DNA from: Allobosea sp.
GTDB taxonomy: Bacteria > Pseudomonadota > Alphaproteobacteria > Rhizobiales > Kaistiaceae
Length of the DNA stretch: 64,000 bases
Reading direction: 5' to 3'
Assembly (NCBI GenBank): GCA_017307955.1
Contig: JAFKFV010000015.1
Span: 186,001 to 250,000, forward strand
The position numbers and the translations under genes are program-made. Positions 37,456-45,281 of the stretch are shown here, piece after piece (position 1 is the stretch's first letter; each line of letters begins with the position of its first letter). The notes beneath the pieces are model-generated. The model saw nothing but the letters and a program-made list of their open reading frames with translations, made no database searches and was not told the origin of the DNA.

Positions 37456-39000
37456 TCAGTGCACCGCCGCATACATGATGCGGCTCTCGGTCGCCTCGGC
37501 GACGTCCATTTCCTCGACGATGCGGCCCTGGCGGGCGACGAGGATGCGGTCCGAAAGGGCCATGATTTCCGGCAGATAGGAGGAAATCACCACGACGGCC
37601 ATGCCGCCATCGGCCAGCTCGTTGATGAAGTTGTGGATCTCGACGATCGTGCCGACATCGACGCCGCGCGTCGGCTCGTCGAGGATCACGAGCTTCGGGC
37701 GCTGGATCAGCGCCTTGGCGAGCACGACCTTCTGCTGGTTGCCGCCGGAGAGCTCGATGACGCGCGCATCGGCGTCGATCGACTTGACCCCGAGCCGGCC
37801 GGTCCACTCCTTCGCCAGCCGCCGCGCCTCGATCATGGTGACCGGCGTGAAGGGATTGATGCCCTTGGCGAGATGGCCGAGCTGGATGTTGCTGGCGATC
37901 GTCATCGTCTCGAAGAAGCCTTCGATCTTCCGATCCTCGGTCACATAAACGATGCCGTCGCGCACCGCCGGCCGCGGCGTGCGATAGCGCACCGGTCGCC
38001 CCTCGAAACGCACCGTGCCGCCATGGAAATAGTCGCGCTTCAGCACGCCGGCGACGATCTTCATCGTTTCGGTGCGGCCCGCGCCGACAAGCCCGAACAT
38101 GCCGGTGACCTGCCCGGAAAACACCGAGAAGGACGTGTTGCGCACGGCATTGCCCATCGAGAGATTCTCGACGGAGAGGATCTTCTTGCCCATCGGCCGC
38201 GCCTTGCGCCGCCCGCCGGCATAGAGCTCGCCCGTGAGGCTGCGCCCGACCATCGCCTGCACGATGCGCTCGCGGTCGAAATTCTCCGTCCTGTCGCTGA
38301 CAACGAGCTTGCTGTCGCGCATGACGGTGATGCGGTCGGACAACTGCAGCGCCTCTTCCAGCGCATGGCTGATGAAGATGATCGCTATGCCCTCCTCCTT
38401 GAGGCGGCGGGCGAGGTTGAAGAAGTGGAACTTCTCCTCGGGCGTCAAGGTCGCGGTCGGCTCGTCGAAGATGATCAGCCGCGCGTGGTGATGCACCGCG
38501 CGGGCGATCTCGACCATCTGCTTCTTGCCGGCGCCGAGCGCCGACACCTGCACCGTCGGATCGACATAGAAGTTGAGCGACAGGAGATAGCGCTGCGCCT
38601 GGATGTTGAGGCCGCGCAGGCGGTTGAACATCTTCTCGTCGCCGAGATAGATGTTCTGCGCCACCGACATCGACGGAACGAGATTGGTCTCCTGGAAGAC
38701 CATAGCGATGCCGCGCTCGAGCGCATCGGAGGGCGAGGTCAGCGTCACCGGCTTGCCGTCGAGCAGCATCTCGCCGGATGTGGGCTGGTAGACCCCGGCG
38801 AGAACCTTCATCAGCGTCGACTTGCCGGCGCCGTTCTCACCGAGAATGGCGTGGATTTCGCCGGCGCGGATGTCGAGATCGATGTCCGAGATGGCGAGGA
38901 CGCCGCGGAAATCCTTGGAGACCTTGCTGAGGCGCACCAGCGGCGTGGCGGCGGTCGCGGCCGCGCCCTGCGGCGGCCTTGCGGTGACGGTCGTGGTCAT
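37456..39000 (-). CDS. sugar ABC transporter ATPase, RbsA/MglA type
   Basis: A 514-residue double-domain ATPase. The first half has Walker A GENGAGKSTLMKVL, signature ALGAGKKQMVEIARAV and Walker B LIIFDEPTATL. The second half has the usual degenerate Walker A GLVGAGRTETMKI, signature LSGGNQQKVVLAKAL and Walker B LVILDEPTRGVD. This layout is specific to the CUT2 monosaccharide importers. Its ATG overlaps the stop of the propeller gene upstream by 4 bases (ATGA), so it is the last gene of the five-gene minus-strand operon (44402 to 37456). Confidence 0.94.
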   Translation of the reverse strand: MTTTVTARPPQGAAATAATPLVRLSKVSKDFRGVLAISDIDLDIRAGEIHAILGENGAGKSTLMKVLAGVYQPTSGEMLLDGKPVTLTSPSDALERGIAMVFQETNLVPSMSVAQNIYLGDEKMFNRLRGLNIQAQRYLLSLNFYVDPTVQVSALGAGKKQMVEIARAVHHHARLIIFDEPTATLTPEEKFHFFNLARRLKEEGIAIIFISHALEEALQLSDRITVMRDSKLVVSDRTENFDRERIVQAMVGRSLTGELYAGGRRKARPMGKKILSVENLSMGNAVRNTSFSVFSGQVTGMFGLVGAGRTETMKIVAGVLKRDYFHGGTVRFEGRPVRYRTPRPAVRDGIVYVTEDRKIEGFFETMTIASNIQLGHLAKGINPFTPVTMIEARRLAKEWTGRLGVKSIDADARVIELSGGNQQKVVLAKALIQRPKLVILDEPTRGVDVGTIVEIHNFINELADGGMAVVVISSYLPEIMALSDRILVARQGRIVEEMDVAEATESRIMYAAVH

Positions 39001-40097
39001 GCCGCGCTCCCCTCATCGATCCTGTCGAATGCGACGATCTTGCCGGAGCCCTTGGCCCCGGCCATCAGCCGTCCGTTCATCTCGGCGAGCGAGGTTATGC
39101 CGTGCACGGCGCCGTCGGCGCGACTGTGCCAGCTTTCCAGCATCGCCATGTCGGCGCCGCAGCGCGCGACGAGGCCGGTCGACCAGGTCGGCGACCACGG
39201 CTTCAGCATGTTGAGCTTCTTGCGCGCGCCGCCCTGGATCGGCTCCAGGAAGCTGCGGCCGGTCGCGAGCGAAGGCGCGATCCAGTAATCGGCATCGATC
39301 GTCTCGACCATACGGCGGCGATAGTCCTTCTCCTTCAGCACGAACTCGACCAGCGGGTTGCGCGGCGCGAACATCGCCAGCCAATAGCCGCCGGTCGAGG
39401 ACGGCGCGATGCGGCCGGGATAGGCCGGCAGCGCGCCGAGCGCGATCTCGGGCTTGCCCCCGTCGGCCGCGAGCGAGAGCACGCGGTGCCGCCACGCCTC
39501 CGAAACGAAGAGGCGGCCGCCCGAGGCGAGGATGCCCGAGGGAAAAGCGAGATCGCGGGCGATGACGCTGGCCCGGCCCTGGACGAGATCGAGCCGCAGC
39601 ACCGAGCCGGCGGCAGTCTTCGTCATCAGATCGCGTTTCCACTCACGCGCCGGATGGCGCGAGGAGCCGATCGCGACATAGAGCGTCGCGGGGCCGGCAA
39701 AGCTCATTGCCGTCACATGGCCGGCATCGATGCCGTCGAGCGCCACGATGCGCGGGGCAGCGCCCTCCGCCTCGATCTGGATGCAGGCACCGGCGATCGC
39801 GATCGCGAGACGGCCCCCCGACGCGGCCATCGCCGTTACGGTGCCCGGCATTGTCCGCGTCGCGGCGATCCTCAGCGTGTCGCCTTCGGCGATGAGCTGG
39901 TGGATCTCTGCGCCGACCGAACAAAGGAGCCCAGCCGGCGTTGCGGTGAGATTGTCAACATCCTCGATCGCCAGCAGCAGCGGCGCCGCGTCCAGCCGGG
40001 CATTCGGGCGCAGCGGTCCATCCATCGGCGGAACGGTGCTGCCGGTCGTGTCGAAGCCGCGGAAATTGGCCCAGGCCTCCTTGAGGGCGCCGATCAT
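38997..40097 (-). CDS. free-standing SMP-30/strictosidine-synthase-like propeller protein
   Basis: A 366-residue protein without a signal peptide, predicted to be a six-bladed beta-propeller. The half with recognisable signature is FPSGILASGGRLFVSEAWRH, ALPAYPGRIAPSSTGGYWLA and HGITSLAEMNGRLMAGAKGS. These match, in order, the blades of strictosidine-synthase-like proteins (related to gluconolactonases). The N-terminal blades are more diverged. It overlaps the fused permease gene and the ATPase gene by ATGA at both ends, so it is made in step with the transporter. Its domain is distantly similar to the propeller of the neighbouring fusion. Lactone hydrolysis is possible but catalytic residues cannot be assigned. 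Confidence 0.75.
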   Translation of the reverse strand: MIGALKEAWANFRGFDTTGSTVPPMDGPLRPNARLDAAPLLLAIEDVDNLTATPAGLLCSVGAEIHQLIAEGDTLRIAATRTMPGTVTAMAASGGRLAIAIAGACIQIEAEGAAPRIVALDGIDAGHVTAMSFAGPATLYVAIGSSRHPAREWKRDLMTKTAAGSVLRLDLVQGRASVIARDLAFPSGILASGGRLFVSEAWRHRVLSLAADGGKPEIALGALPAYPGRIAPSSTGGYWLAMFAPRNPLVEFVLKEKDYRRRMVETIDADYWIAPSLATGRSFLEPIQGGARKKLNMLKPWSPTWSTGLVARCGADMAMLESWHSRADGAVHGITSLAEMNGRLMAGAKGSGKIVAFDRIDEGSAA

Positions 40098-42226
40098 GGC
40101 TTCGCTCCCCAATAGGCGTCCTGCGCGCACCAGTTCGGATCGGCATCGGGCAGGCGGTAGCGGCCGATGCGGTTGTTGGAGACGCCGCCGAGATAGAGCC
40201 AGCCGCGATGCTCGCGCATGGAGGTGATCATGGGATGGTTGAGGCCGCCGAGATCCCAGAGACTGTCGAGGATCTCGCCCTTCTCGTTGAATTTCACGAC
40301 GCAGCCGGTGTTGATGTTCGGGTAGAGCCACTGGTCGGGCGCCACGCGGCGCGCCATGCGTTTGCGGAAGCCGGGCATCTTCAAAGCGAGGTCGAGCGCC
40401 GGGCCGCGCATGCCGAGCAGCGCCATCCAGTAATTGCCGTCCGATGCGCGGTTGATGTTGTCGGGATAGCCCGGCAGGTTGTCGATGACCTTCTCGATCG
40501 TCCCCTTCTTGGGGCCGTCGAAATAGTAGCGACTGATCGAGCAGGTCCAGCTTTCCGCGAACATGAACGACTGGCCGTCCGGGCACATCGCGACGCCATT
40601 GGCGAAGACGAGCTTCGGGATCTCGGTATGGGTGCGGCCGGTCTTGGGATCGTAGCAGATCATGCGCCCGCTGGCCCGGCTCTCCAGCGCGTCGGTCGCC
40701 CAGTCCTCCTGCTCGTAGCGGATGGTCGCCTCGCTGAAATAGACGCGGCCATCCGGCGCGATGTCGACATCGTCGGCAAGCCGCAACCGGCTGTCGTCGA
40801 CGATCGAGGTCCAGCTTCGATTGGTCTCGTCGGTGAGCTTGGTCACCGTCTTGTCGGGCGCCACCTGGAAGAGGCCCATGCCGCCGATGCAGACCAGGAG
40901 ATTGTCGTCGCGGTCGAAGGCCATGCCGAGCGGGTGGCCGCCGATATGGGCGAAGATCTCGGAGCGCTTGTGGTCCGGTCCGAAGAAGCGGACGATGTCG
41001 CCGTGCCGCGTGCCGCAATAGAGATTGTCTTGGCGGTCGAGGATCACGTCCTCGGGTCCTTCGATCTCGCCGAGGCCGATGATCTCGACCGAGCGCAGGC
41101 GGTCGTTGAGCGCATAGGGCGAGCCGGGCGCATCGATGGCCGGCGCCGGCGGCAGGTCGAGATAGGTCGGCGAGACATAGATCTTGGCGAGGATGCGGTG
41201 GCGATGCTTCTGCCAGCGCATGTCGATGAACACCGCGAGGATCAGCACAGCGCCGAGAATGGTCGAGGTGATCGGCCCGCTGATGCCCAGATTGATCAGG
41301 CCGTTGGTGAGAAGCAGCACGAGCAGGCTGCCGATGATCGCCTTGGCGACGGAGCCGCGGCCGCCGCCGATCGCCGTGCCGCCGAGCACCGCCGCCGTCA
41401 GCGCCTGAACCTCCAGGCCGACGCCGGTGTCCGAGCCGGTGCTGCCGAGGCGGGCGGCGAACAGGAAGCCGGCCAGCGCACACATCATGCTCGACGCGAC
41501 ATAGGTGGAGAACACCATCAGCCGCACGTCGATGCCGGCATTGAAGGCCGAGCGGCGGGCGCCGCCCACCGCCGTCAGCCGCCAGCCCGGCCGCATGCGC
41601 GACAGCACGATATGCCAGGCGAGCGCGATCACCAGTGTGATGACCAGCGACACCGGCACGCCCAGGATCGAGCCCTCGCCGATGAACAGCCAGAGATCGG
41701 AATCCGAGAAGCCGGACATGATCGCCGTCGACATCTTGACGAAGACGATCTCGTAGATCGAGCGAAAGATGATGAGGCTGACCAGCGTCGTGAGGAAGGC
41801 GCGCAGCCGCAGATAGCCGATCAGGACGCCATTGAGCGCGCCGCAGACCATGCCGAGGCCGAGAATGCCGACGAGAACGGCCGGGACCGGCAATTCGTAG
41901 ACATTGACGCCGATCAGCGAGAACAGGACCGCGAGCGAGAAGACGGCGGCGACGGAAAGGTCGATGCCGCCCGAGATCATGACGATGGTGAGCGCCAGCA
42001 CCACGAGGCCGAATTCAGCGAACTGGCGCGAGAAGTCGGAAAGGCTCGAGAGCGACAGGAAATCCGGGATGATGCTGCCGAGCACGATGATGGTCAGCAC
42101 CAGCGCCGTGAAGGGGATCGCATTGTCGATCCACCGCTTCGACATGATCTCCCCGACCACGTGATCGGGGAAGAGGCGCGAGCGGAGAAAGGCGAGGCGG
42201 TCGCTCAAACTATCGTTGCTGGCCAT
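40094..42226 (-). CDS. sugar ABC permease fused to a strictosidine-synthase-like propeller
   Basis: A 710-residue fusion. Residues 1-345 are an RbsC/BPD_transp_2 permease: about ten helices, VMISGGIDLSVAAVFSLAV, LNGVLIGYLRLRAFLTTLV, and LTAAVLGGTAIGGGRGSV. After a Pro-rich linker (about 346-375), residues 376-710 form a propeller of the strictosidine-synthase-like/SMP-30 class: IEGPEDVILDRQDNLYCGTR, FANGVAMCPDGQSFMFAESW, NLPGYPDNINRASDGNYW, LNHPMITSMREHRGWLYLGG. There is no frameshift or stop between the halves. If the topology is that of RbsC, the C-terminus and hence the propeller are cytoplasmic. It overlaps the next gene by ATGA. A lactone or sugar-acid substrate processed on entry is an inference. 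Confidence 0.88.
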   Translation of the reverse strand: MASNDSLSDRLAFLRSRLFPDHVVGEIMSKRWIDNAIPFTALVLTIIVLGSIIPDFLSLSSLSDFSRQFAEFGLVVLALTIVMISGGIDLSVAAVFSLAVLFSLIGVNVYELPVPAVLVGILGLGMVCGALNGVLIGYLRLRAFLTTLVSLIIFRSIYEIVFVKMSTAIMSGFSDSDLWLFIGEGSILGVPVSLVITLVIALAWHIVLSRMRPGWRLTAVGGARRSAFNAGIDVRLMVFSTYVASSMMCALAGFLFAARLGSTGSDTGVGLEVQALTAAVLGGTAIGGGRGSVAKAIIGSLLVLLLTNGLINLGISGPITSTILGAVLILAVFIDMRWQKHRHRILAKIYVSPTYLDLPPAPAIDAPGSPYALNDRLRSVEIIGLGEIEGPEDVILDRQDNLYCGTRHGDIVRFFGPDHKRSEIFAHIGGHPLGMAFDRDDNLLVCIGGMGLFQVAPDKTVTKLTDETNRSWTSIVDDSRLRLADDVDIAPDGRVYFSEATIRYEQEDWATDALESRASGRMICYDPKTGRTHTEIPKLVFANGVAMCPDGQSFMFAESWTCSISRYYFDGPKKGTIEKVIDNLPGYPDNINRASDGNYWMALLGMRGPALDLALKMPGFRKRMARRVAPDQWLYPNINTGCVVKFNEKGEILDSLWDLGGLNHPMITSMREHRGWLYLGGVSNNRIGRYRLPDADPNWCAQDAYWGAKP

Positions 42227-42258
42227 GAGGAAGCTTTTTCGGTCCCTGCTGGATCACG

Positions 42259-42326
42259 TCCGGCGAACCCGGCTCGCCGGAGGTCGCGTCGCTGGCTCAA
42301 TACGCGCGGGGTGGGTCCCCGCGCGT
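42259..42326 (-). promoter_or_regulatory. two hairpins between binding-protein and fused-permease genes
   Basis: Two perfect stems lie in the 116-base gap: ACGCGCGGGG-TGGGT-CCCCGCGCGT (42302-42326, 10 bp) and TCCGGCGA-ACCCGGC-TCGCCGGA (42259-42281, 8 bp). They follow the binding-protein stop in transcript order, as in the other ABC operons here. mRNA stabilisation or partial termination is the likely effect. Confidence 0.6.
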
Positions 42327-42342
42327 CTCCTTTCGGTCTTCC

Positions 42343-43356
42343 TTACTTCAGCTGGTCGAGCGACCAGCAGGTCCTGGGACCGATATTGTCTTTGGTGAGC
42401 AGGGTCAGCGGCGTGTAGTAGGCCGTCTTGCTTTCGCCGGCCTTGGCCGGGGAGAGAAGCGTCTGCGCGATCTGCTGGTTGATCGCCTCACCCTGCAGCG
42501 GCACGTCATAGCTTACGATCATGTCGAGCAGGCCCTTTTGGATATTGTCGCAGCCGATCTGGTTGCCGCCGCCCGAGGTGACGACGAAGATGTCGTCCGC
42601 CTTGCCGGCCGCCTGGATCGCCGCGCCGGCGCCGACATCCTGGTTGTCCCAGTTGCCGACCACGCCGCAGAGATCGGGATGCTGCTGCAGCACCGTCTCC
42701 ATGATGGCCCGGGCCTTGGCCGGGTCATACTGCGCCGCCTGTTCGGATACGATCTTGATCGCCGGATCCTTGGCGAAGGTCGTCTTATAGGCATAGAGTT
42801 CGTAGAGATCGGAGGCGGCGGTCGGCTGGCCGCGGATGATCGCAATCTTGCCGGATTTGCCCGAGCCGGTGCCGCAGCGCTTCACGAGCTCGTCCGCCTC
42901 GATGTAGCCGACGCGCGACCAGTCGGCGCCGATATAGGCGTCGGTCGGGACGACGGATTCGAGATTGAGCTGGATGACCTTGATGCCCGCGTCCATCGCG
43001 CGCTTCAGGAGACGCGCATAGGACTGGACGTCCGGATTGTGGGCGATGATGACGTCCGGCTTCTCAGCGATCAGCGCGGTCAGCGCGCGCGTGCCGGCAT
43101 CGGTGCTCCAGTTCGGATCGCGGATGTCCAGCGTATAGCCGAGATCGGCGGCCTGCTTGCGCATGATCGCCGCCCAGCCCTCGGTGAGGTCGAAGCCCAT
43201 CGCGAGCGGAACGAAGACGACGCGCTTGCCCTTCAGCCCCTCGTAGAAGGGATTGCGCGAGGGATTGTCGAGCCCGTCATCGGCGTGGGCCGCGCCGGCG
43301 AAGCCGAGCGCCATCATTCCGGCCGCGAGGCCGGCCATCAGCATCTTGCGGATCAT
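42343..43356 (-). CDS. sugar ABC transporter substrate-binding protein
   Basis: Periplasmic binding protein of 337 residues, RbsB/Peripla_BP_4 type. The start is ATG 43356 behind GGGAGGA. The signal peptide, MIRKMLMAGLAAGMMALGFA, ends ...GAAHA. The mature protein shows RVVFVPLAMGFDLTEGWAAI, EKPDVIIAHNPDVQSYA, and the hinge-side GVVGNWDNQDVGAGAAIQAA. It is the second gene of the operon, 68 bases after the first permease gene. The ligand is unknown; CUT2 systems carry monosaccharides, sugar alcohols, sugar acids and some nucleosides. Confidence 0.9.
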   Translation of the reverse strand: MIRKMLMAGLAAGMMALGFAGAAHADDGLDNPSRNPFYEGLKGKRVVFVPLAMGFDLTEGWAAIMRKQAADLGYTLDIRDPNWSTDAGTRALTALIAEKPDVIIAHNPDVQSYARLLKRAMDAGIKVIQLNLESVVPTDAYIGADWSRVGYIEADELVKRCGTGSGKSGKIAIIRGQPTAASDLYELYAYKTTFAKDPAIKIVSEQAAQYDPAKARAIMETVLQQHPDLCGVVGNWDNQDVGAGAAIQAAGKADDIFVVTSGGGNQIGCDNIQKGLLDMIVSYDVPLQGEAINQQIAQTLLSPAKAGESKTAYYTPLTLLTKDNIGPRTCWSLDQLK

Positions 43357-43424
43357 CTTGGTTCCTCCCGTTGATCCCTTGGTCCCGTGCGGCGGCCGGC
43401 CGCCGGGCGCGTGCAGCATTGCGG

Positions 43425-44402
43425 TCAGATATCCCCCTGGGCCTGCTGCGAAGTCTGTTCGTCCCTGGGGTTGATGAAGCTGTCGACCATGATCGCGAGG
43501 AGCAGGATCAAGCTCTTGATCAAGTTCTGGGTCGTGTAGGTGATGTCGAGGATGGTCATACCGTTGAGCAGCACGCCGACGAGAAGCGTTCCGACCAGGA
43601 TATTGCGCACGCCGCCGCGGCCGCCCGAGAGGCTGATGCCGCCGAGCACGACGACGAGCAGCACGTCATAGATCATGGTCGAGTTGTAGAGCCGCGTGCT
43701 CATGCCGGATACAGCGGCGGCCATCACCAGGCCGGCGAGGAAGGCGATCAGCGCGCTGACGACATATTGCGCGACGATCAGCGGGCGCAGCGGGATGCCG
43801 GTGATGCGGGCGGCGAGCGCATTGTCGCCGGCGGCATAGACGAAACGGCCGAAGCGGGTGCGCAGTAGAAGAAGCGCCATCAGCGCGGCGAGCACCGCGA
43901 AGGCGACGATCGGCATCGGCAGTCCGAACACCGATCCCTGGCCAAGGAAATCGAACCAGGCGATGCCGGCCGGCGTGTTCTGGACGTCGATCTGAAACAA
44001 GAAGGCGCGGCCGGCGCCATAGGCAACGAGGCCCATGGCGAGCGTTGTGAAGATGGCCGGGATATCGGCATAGGCGATCAGGATGCCATTCATCAGCCCG
44101 ATGGCGAGTGCCAGCGCGAGGCCGAAGAGCAGCGCGGTTCCGAGCGGCATGCCGCCCTGCGTCATCGACAGGACCCAGGAGAGCGACACGACCATGGTGG
44201 CGACCATCGCGAGATCGATGCCGCGCCCGATCACCACGAGGCCCATGCCGAGGCCGAGAATCCCGAGGATCGAAACGCTGCGAACGAGGGCGATCAAATT
44301 GCCCGTCGTCAGGAAATTGTTGAGCGTGACCGCAAAGGCCGCGAACAGCAGCACGGCGAGGGCGAAGACGACACCCTCCTGCGACAGACGCGCCTTGCGC
44401 AT
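43425..44402 (-). CDS. sugar ABC transporter permease, RbsC type
   Basis: A 325-residue inner-membrane permease with about ten helices. The family core is visible: GLGMGLVVIGRGIDLAMVAT, LMNGILIAYADIPAIFTTLA, and VVVLGGISLSGGRGGVRNIL. It is the first gene of the operon, with GGAGGAGG before ATG 44402. It is clearly different from the permease half of the fusion at 40094, so the importer probably uses a heterodimer of permeases. The 181-base gap to the b561 stop upstream must hold the operon promoter; none could be identified. Confidence 0.92.
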   Translation of the reverse strand: MRKARLSQEGVVFALAVLLFAAFAVTLNNFLTTGNLIALVRSVSILGILGLGMGLVVIGRGIDLAMVATMVVSLSWVLSMTQGGMPLGTALLFGLALALAIGLMNGILIAYADIPAIFTTLAMGLVAYGAGRAFLFQIDVQNTPAGIAWFDFLGQGSVFGLPMPIVAFAVLAALMALLLLRTRFGRFVYAAGDNALAARITGIPLRPLIVAQYVVSALIAFLAGLVMAAAVSGMSTRLYNSTMIYDVLLVVVLGGISLSGGRGGVRNILVGTLLVGVLLNGMTILDITYTTQNLIKSLILLLAIMVDSFINPRDEQTSQQAQGDI

Positions 44403-44583
44403 GGCCTCCTCCGAACGCTGCGCCGACCCCGCCGGGTGTTTCCCGTTTGCGGTTCCTCGATCGGCTCCTCCCAGGCTGCAGCATTCCCGTTTTGGCCGGC
44501 GCGTGACAGACCCGCGGCGCGAATATCAGTTATGTGCCCGTCCGCGCCGGGTCTCGATGGGTCGGAGGAAAGCGGCCGGCCAG

Positions 44584-45084
44584 TCAGCCGCGCGGGACGA
44601 GCATGCGGCGGAGCGTGCCGTCCTTCAGGAGGAACTGGTGATAGAGCGCGCCGGCGACATGGACGGCGATGAGCAGGATGAAGAGCGGCTTGCCGATCTC
44701 GTGCACCTCGCCGATCTCCGGCGAGACGTAGTAGGCAAGGAGCCCCGTCACCGGCATCGCGACGAGCAGCGCGTAGAACAGCCAGTGCACGGCATGGGCG
44801 AGACGGTCGAAGATCGGCGTTCCGGATGTCTGCGGCGACGGCGCGCCGGCGGTGAGGCGCAGCGCGAGGCGGAAGCCGACCAGCACGAGGATGGCGATGC
44901 CGATCCAGTAATGCGCCGAGGCGAGCGATGCGTCGCCGGCGGGTACGGGCGTCCCCTCCTCGGCCGCGTCGAGCGCGACCCCCATGCTCTCGCCGAATAT
45001 GAGCTGGAACAGCACCAGCGCGGCGATGAGCCAGTGCAGGACGATCTGCGGCGCCGAATAACCGGCGATCGAACCAGGCTTCAT
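44584..45084 (-). CDS. cytochrome b561 family protein
   Basis: A 166-residue inner-membrane dihaem b-type cytochrome (YceJ/CybB type), about four helices. Likely haem-ligand histidines are in PQIVLHWLIAALVLFQL, ASAHYWIGIAILVLVG, LAHAVHWLFYALLVAMP and LLIAVHVAGALYHQFLL. It moves electrons from quinol, possibly to superoxide. ATG 45084 has GAGGGGG upstream; a longer frame upstream is not family-like. The ICE-like palindrome at 45143 is centred about 67 bases upstream of its start, suggesting iron-dependent control. Confidence 0.9.
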   Translation of the reverse strand: MKPGSIAGYSAPQIVLHWLIAALVLFQLIFGESMGVALDAAEEGTPVPAGDASLASAHYWIGIAILVLVGFRLALRLTAGAPSPQTSGTPIFDRLAHAVHWLFYALLVAMPVTGLLAYYVSPEIGEVHEIGKPLFILLIAVHVAGALYHQFLLKDGTLRRMLVPRG

Positions 45085-45142
45085 CCAAACCCCCTCTTGC
45101 TTCGCATGACGGCGCGAAACGCGACCGTCGCATATCCTATAG

Positions 45143-45159
45143 ACTGGAATCGTTCCAAA
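45143..45159. promoter_or_regulatory. candidate Irr/ICE iron-control palindrome
   Basis: ACTGGAATCGTTCCAAA holds the perfect palindrome TGGAA-TCG-TTCCA. It fits 14 of the 16 informative positions of the rhizobial iron control element as remembered (TTTRGAAYNRTTCYAAA). On the minus strand a TTGGAA -35-like box overlaps its edge, so binding could repress cytochrome b561. The match is to a recalled consensus, not to a search. Confidence 0.45.
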
Positions 45160-45281
45160 TTGCGGCGGGCGTTCTGCCTTCCGCCCCATTCGCCTTGCCT
45201 GATGCAAACGGCGCCGAGTTCCCCTATATCAGCGCTCTCTGACATCAGCCTGAAGGCGGCCATGCCGCCCGGAGATATCCC

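Noticed and set aside
40208..42418. A 736-codon plus-strand frame opposite the permease-propeller fusion
   Set aside because: The minus-strand product has conserved permease and propeller motifs; the opposite frame is compositionally biased and domain-free.
45160..45281. Zur box upstream of the COG0523 gene
   Set aside because: No AT-rich palindrome of the expected alphaproteobacterial Zur type was found in this stretch.
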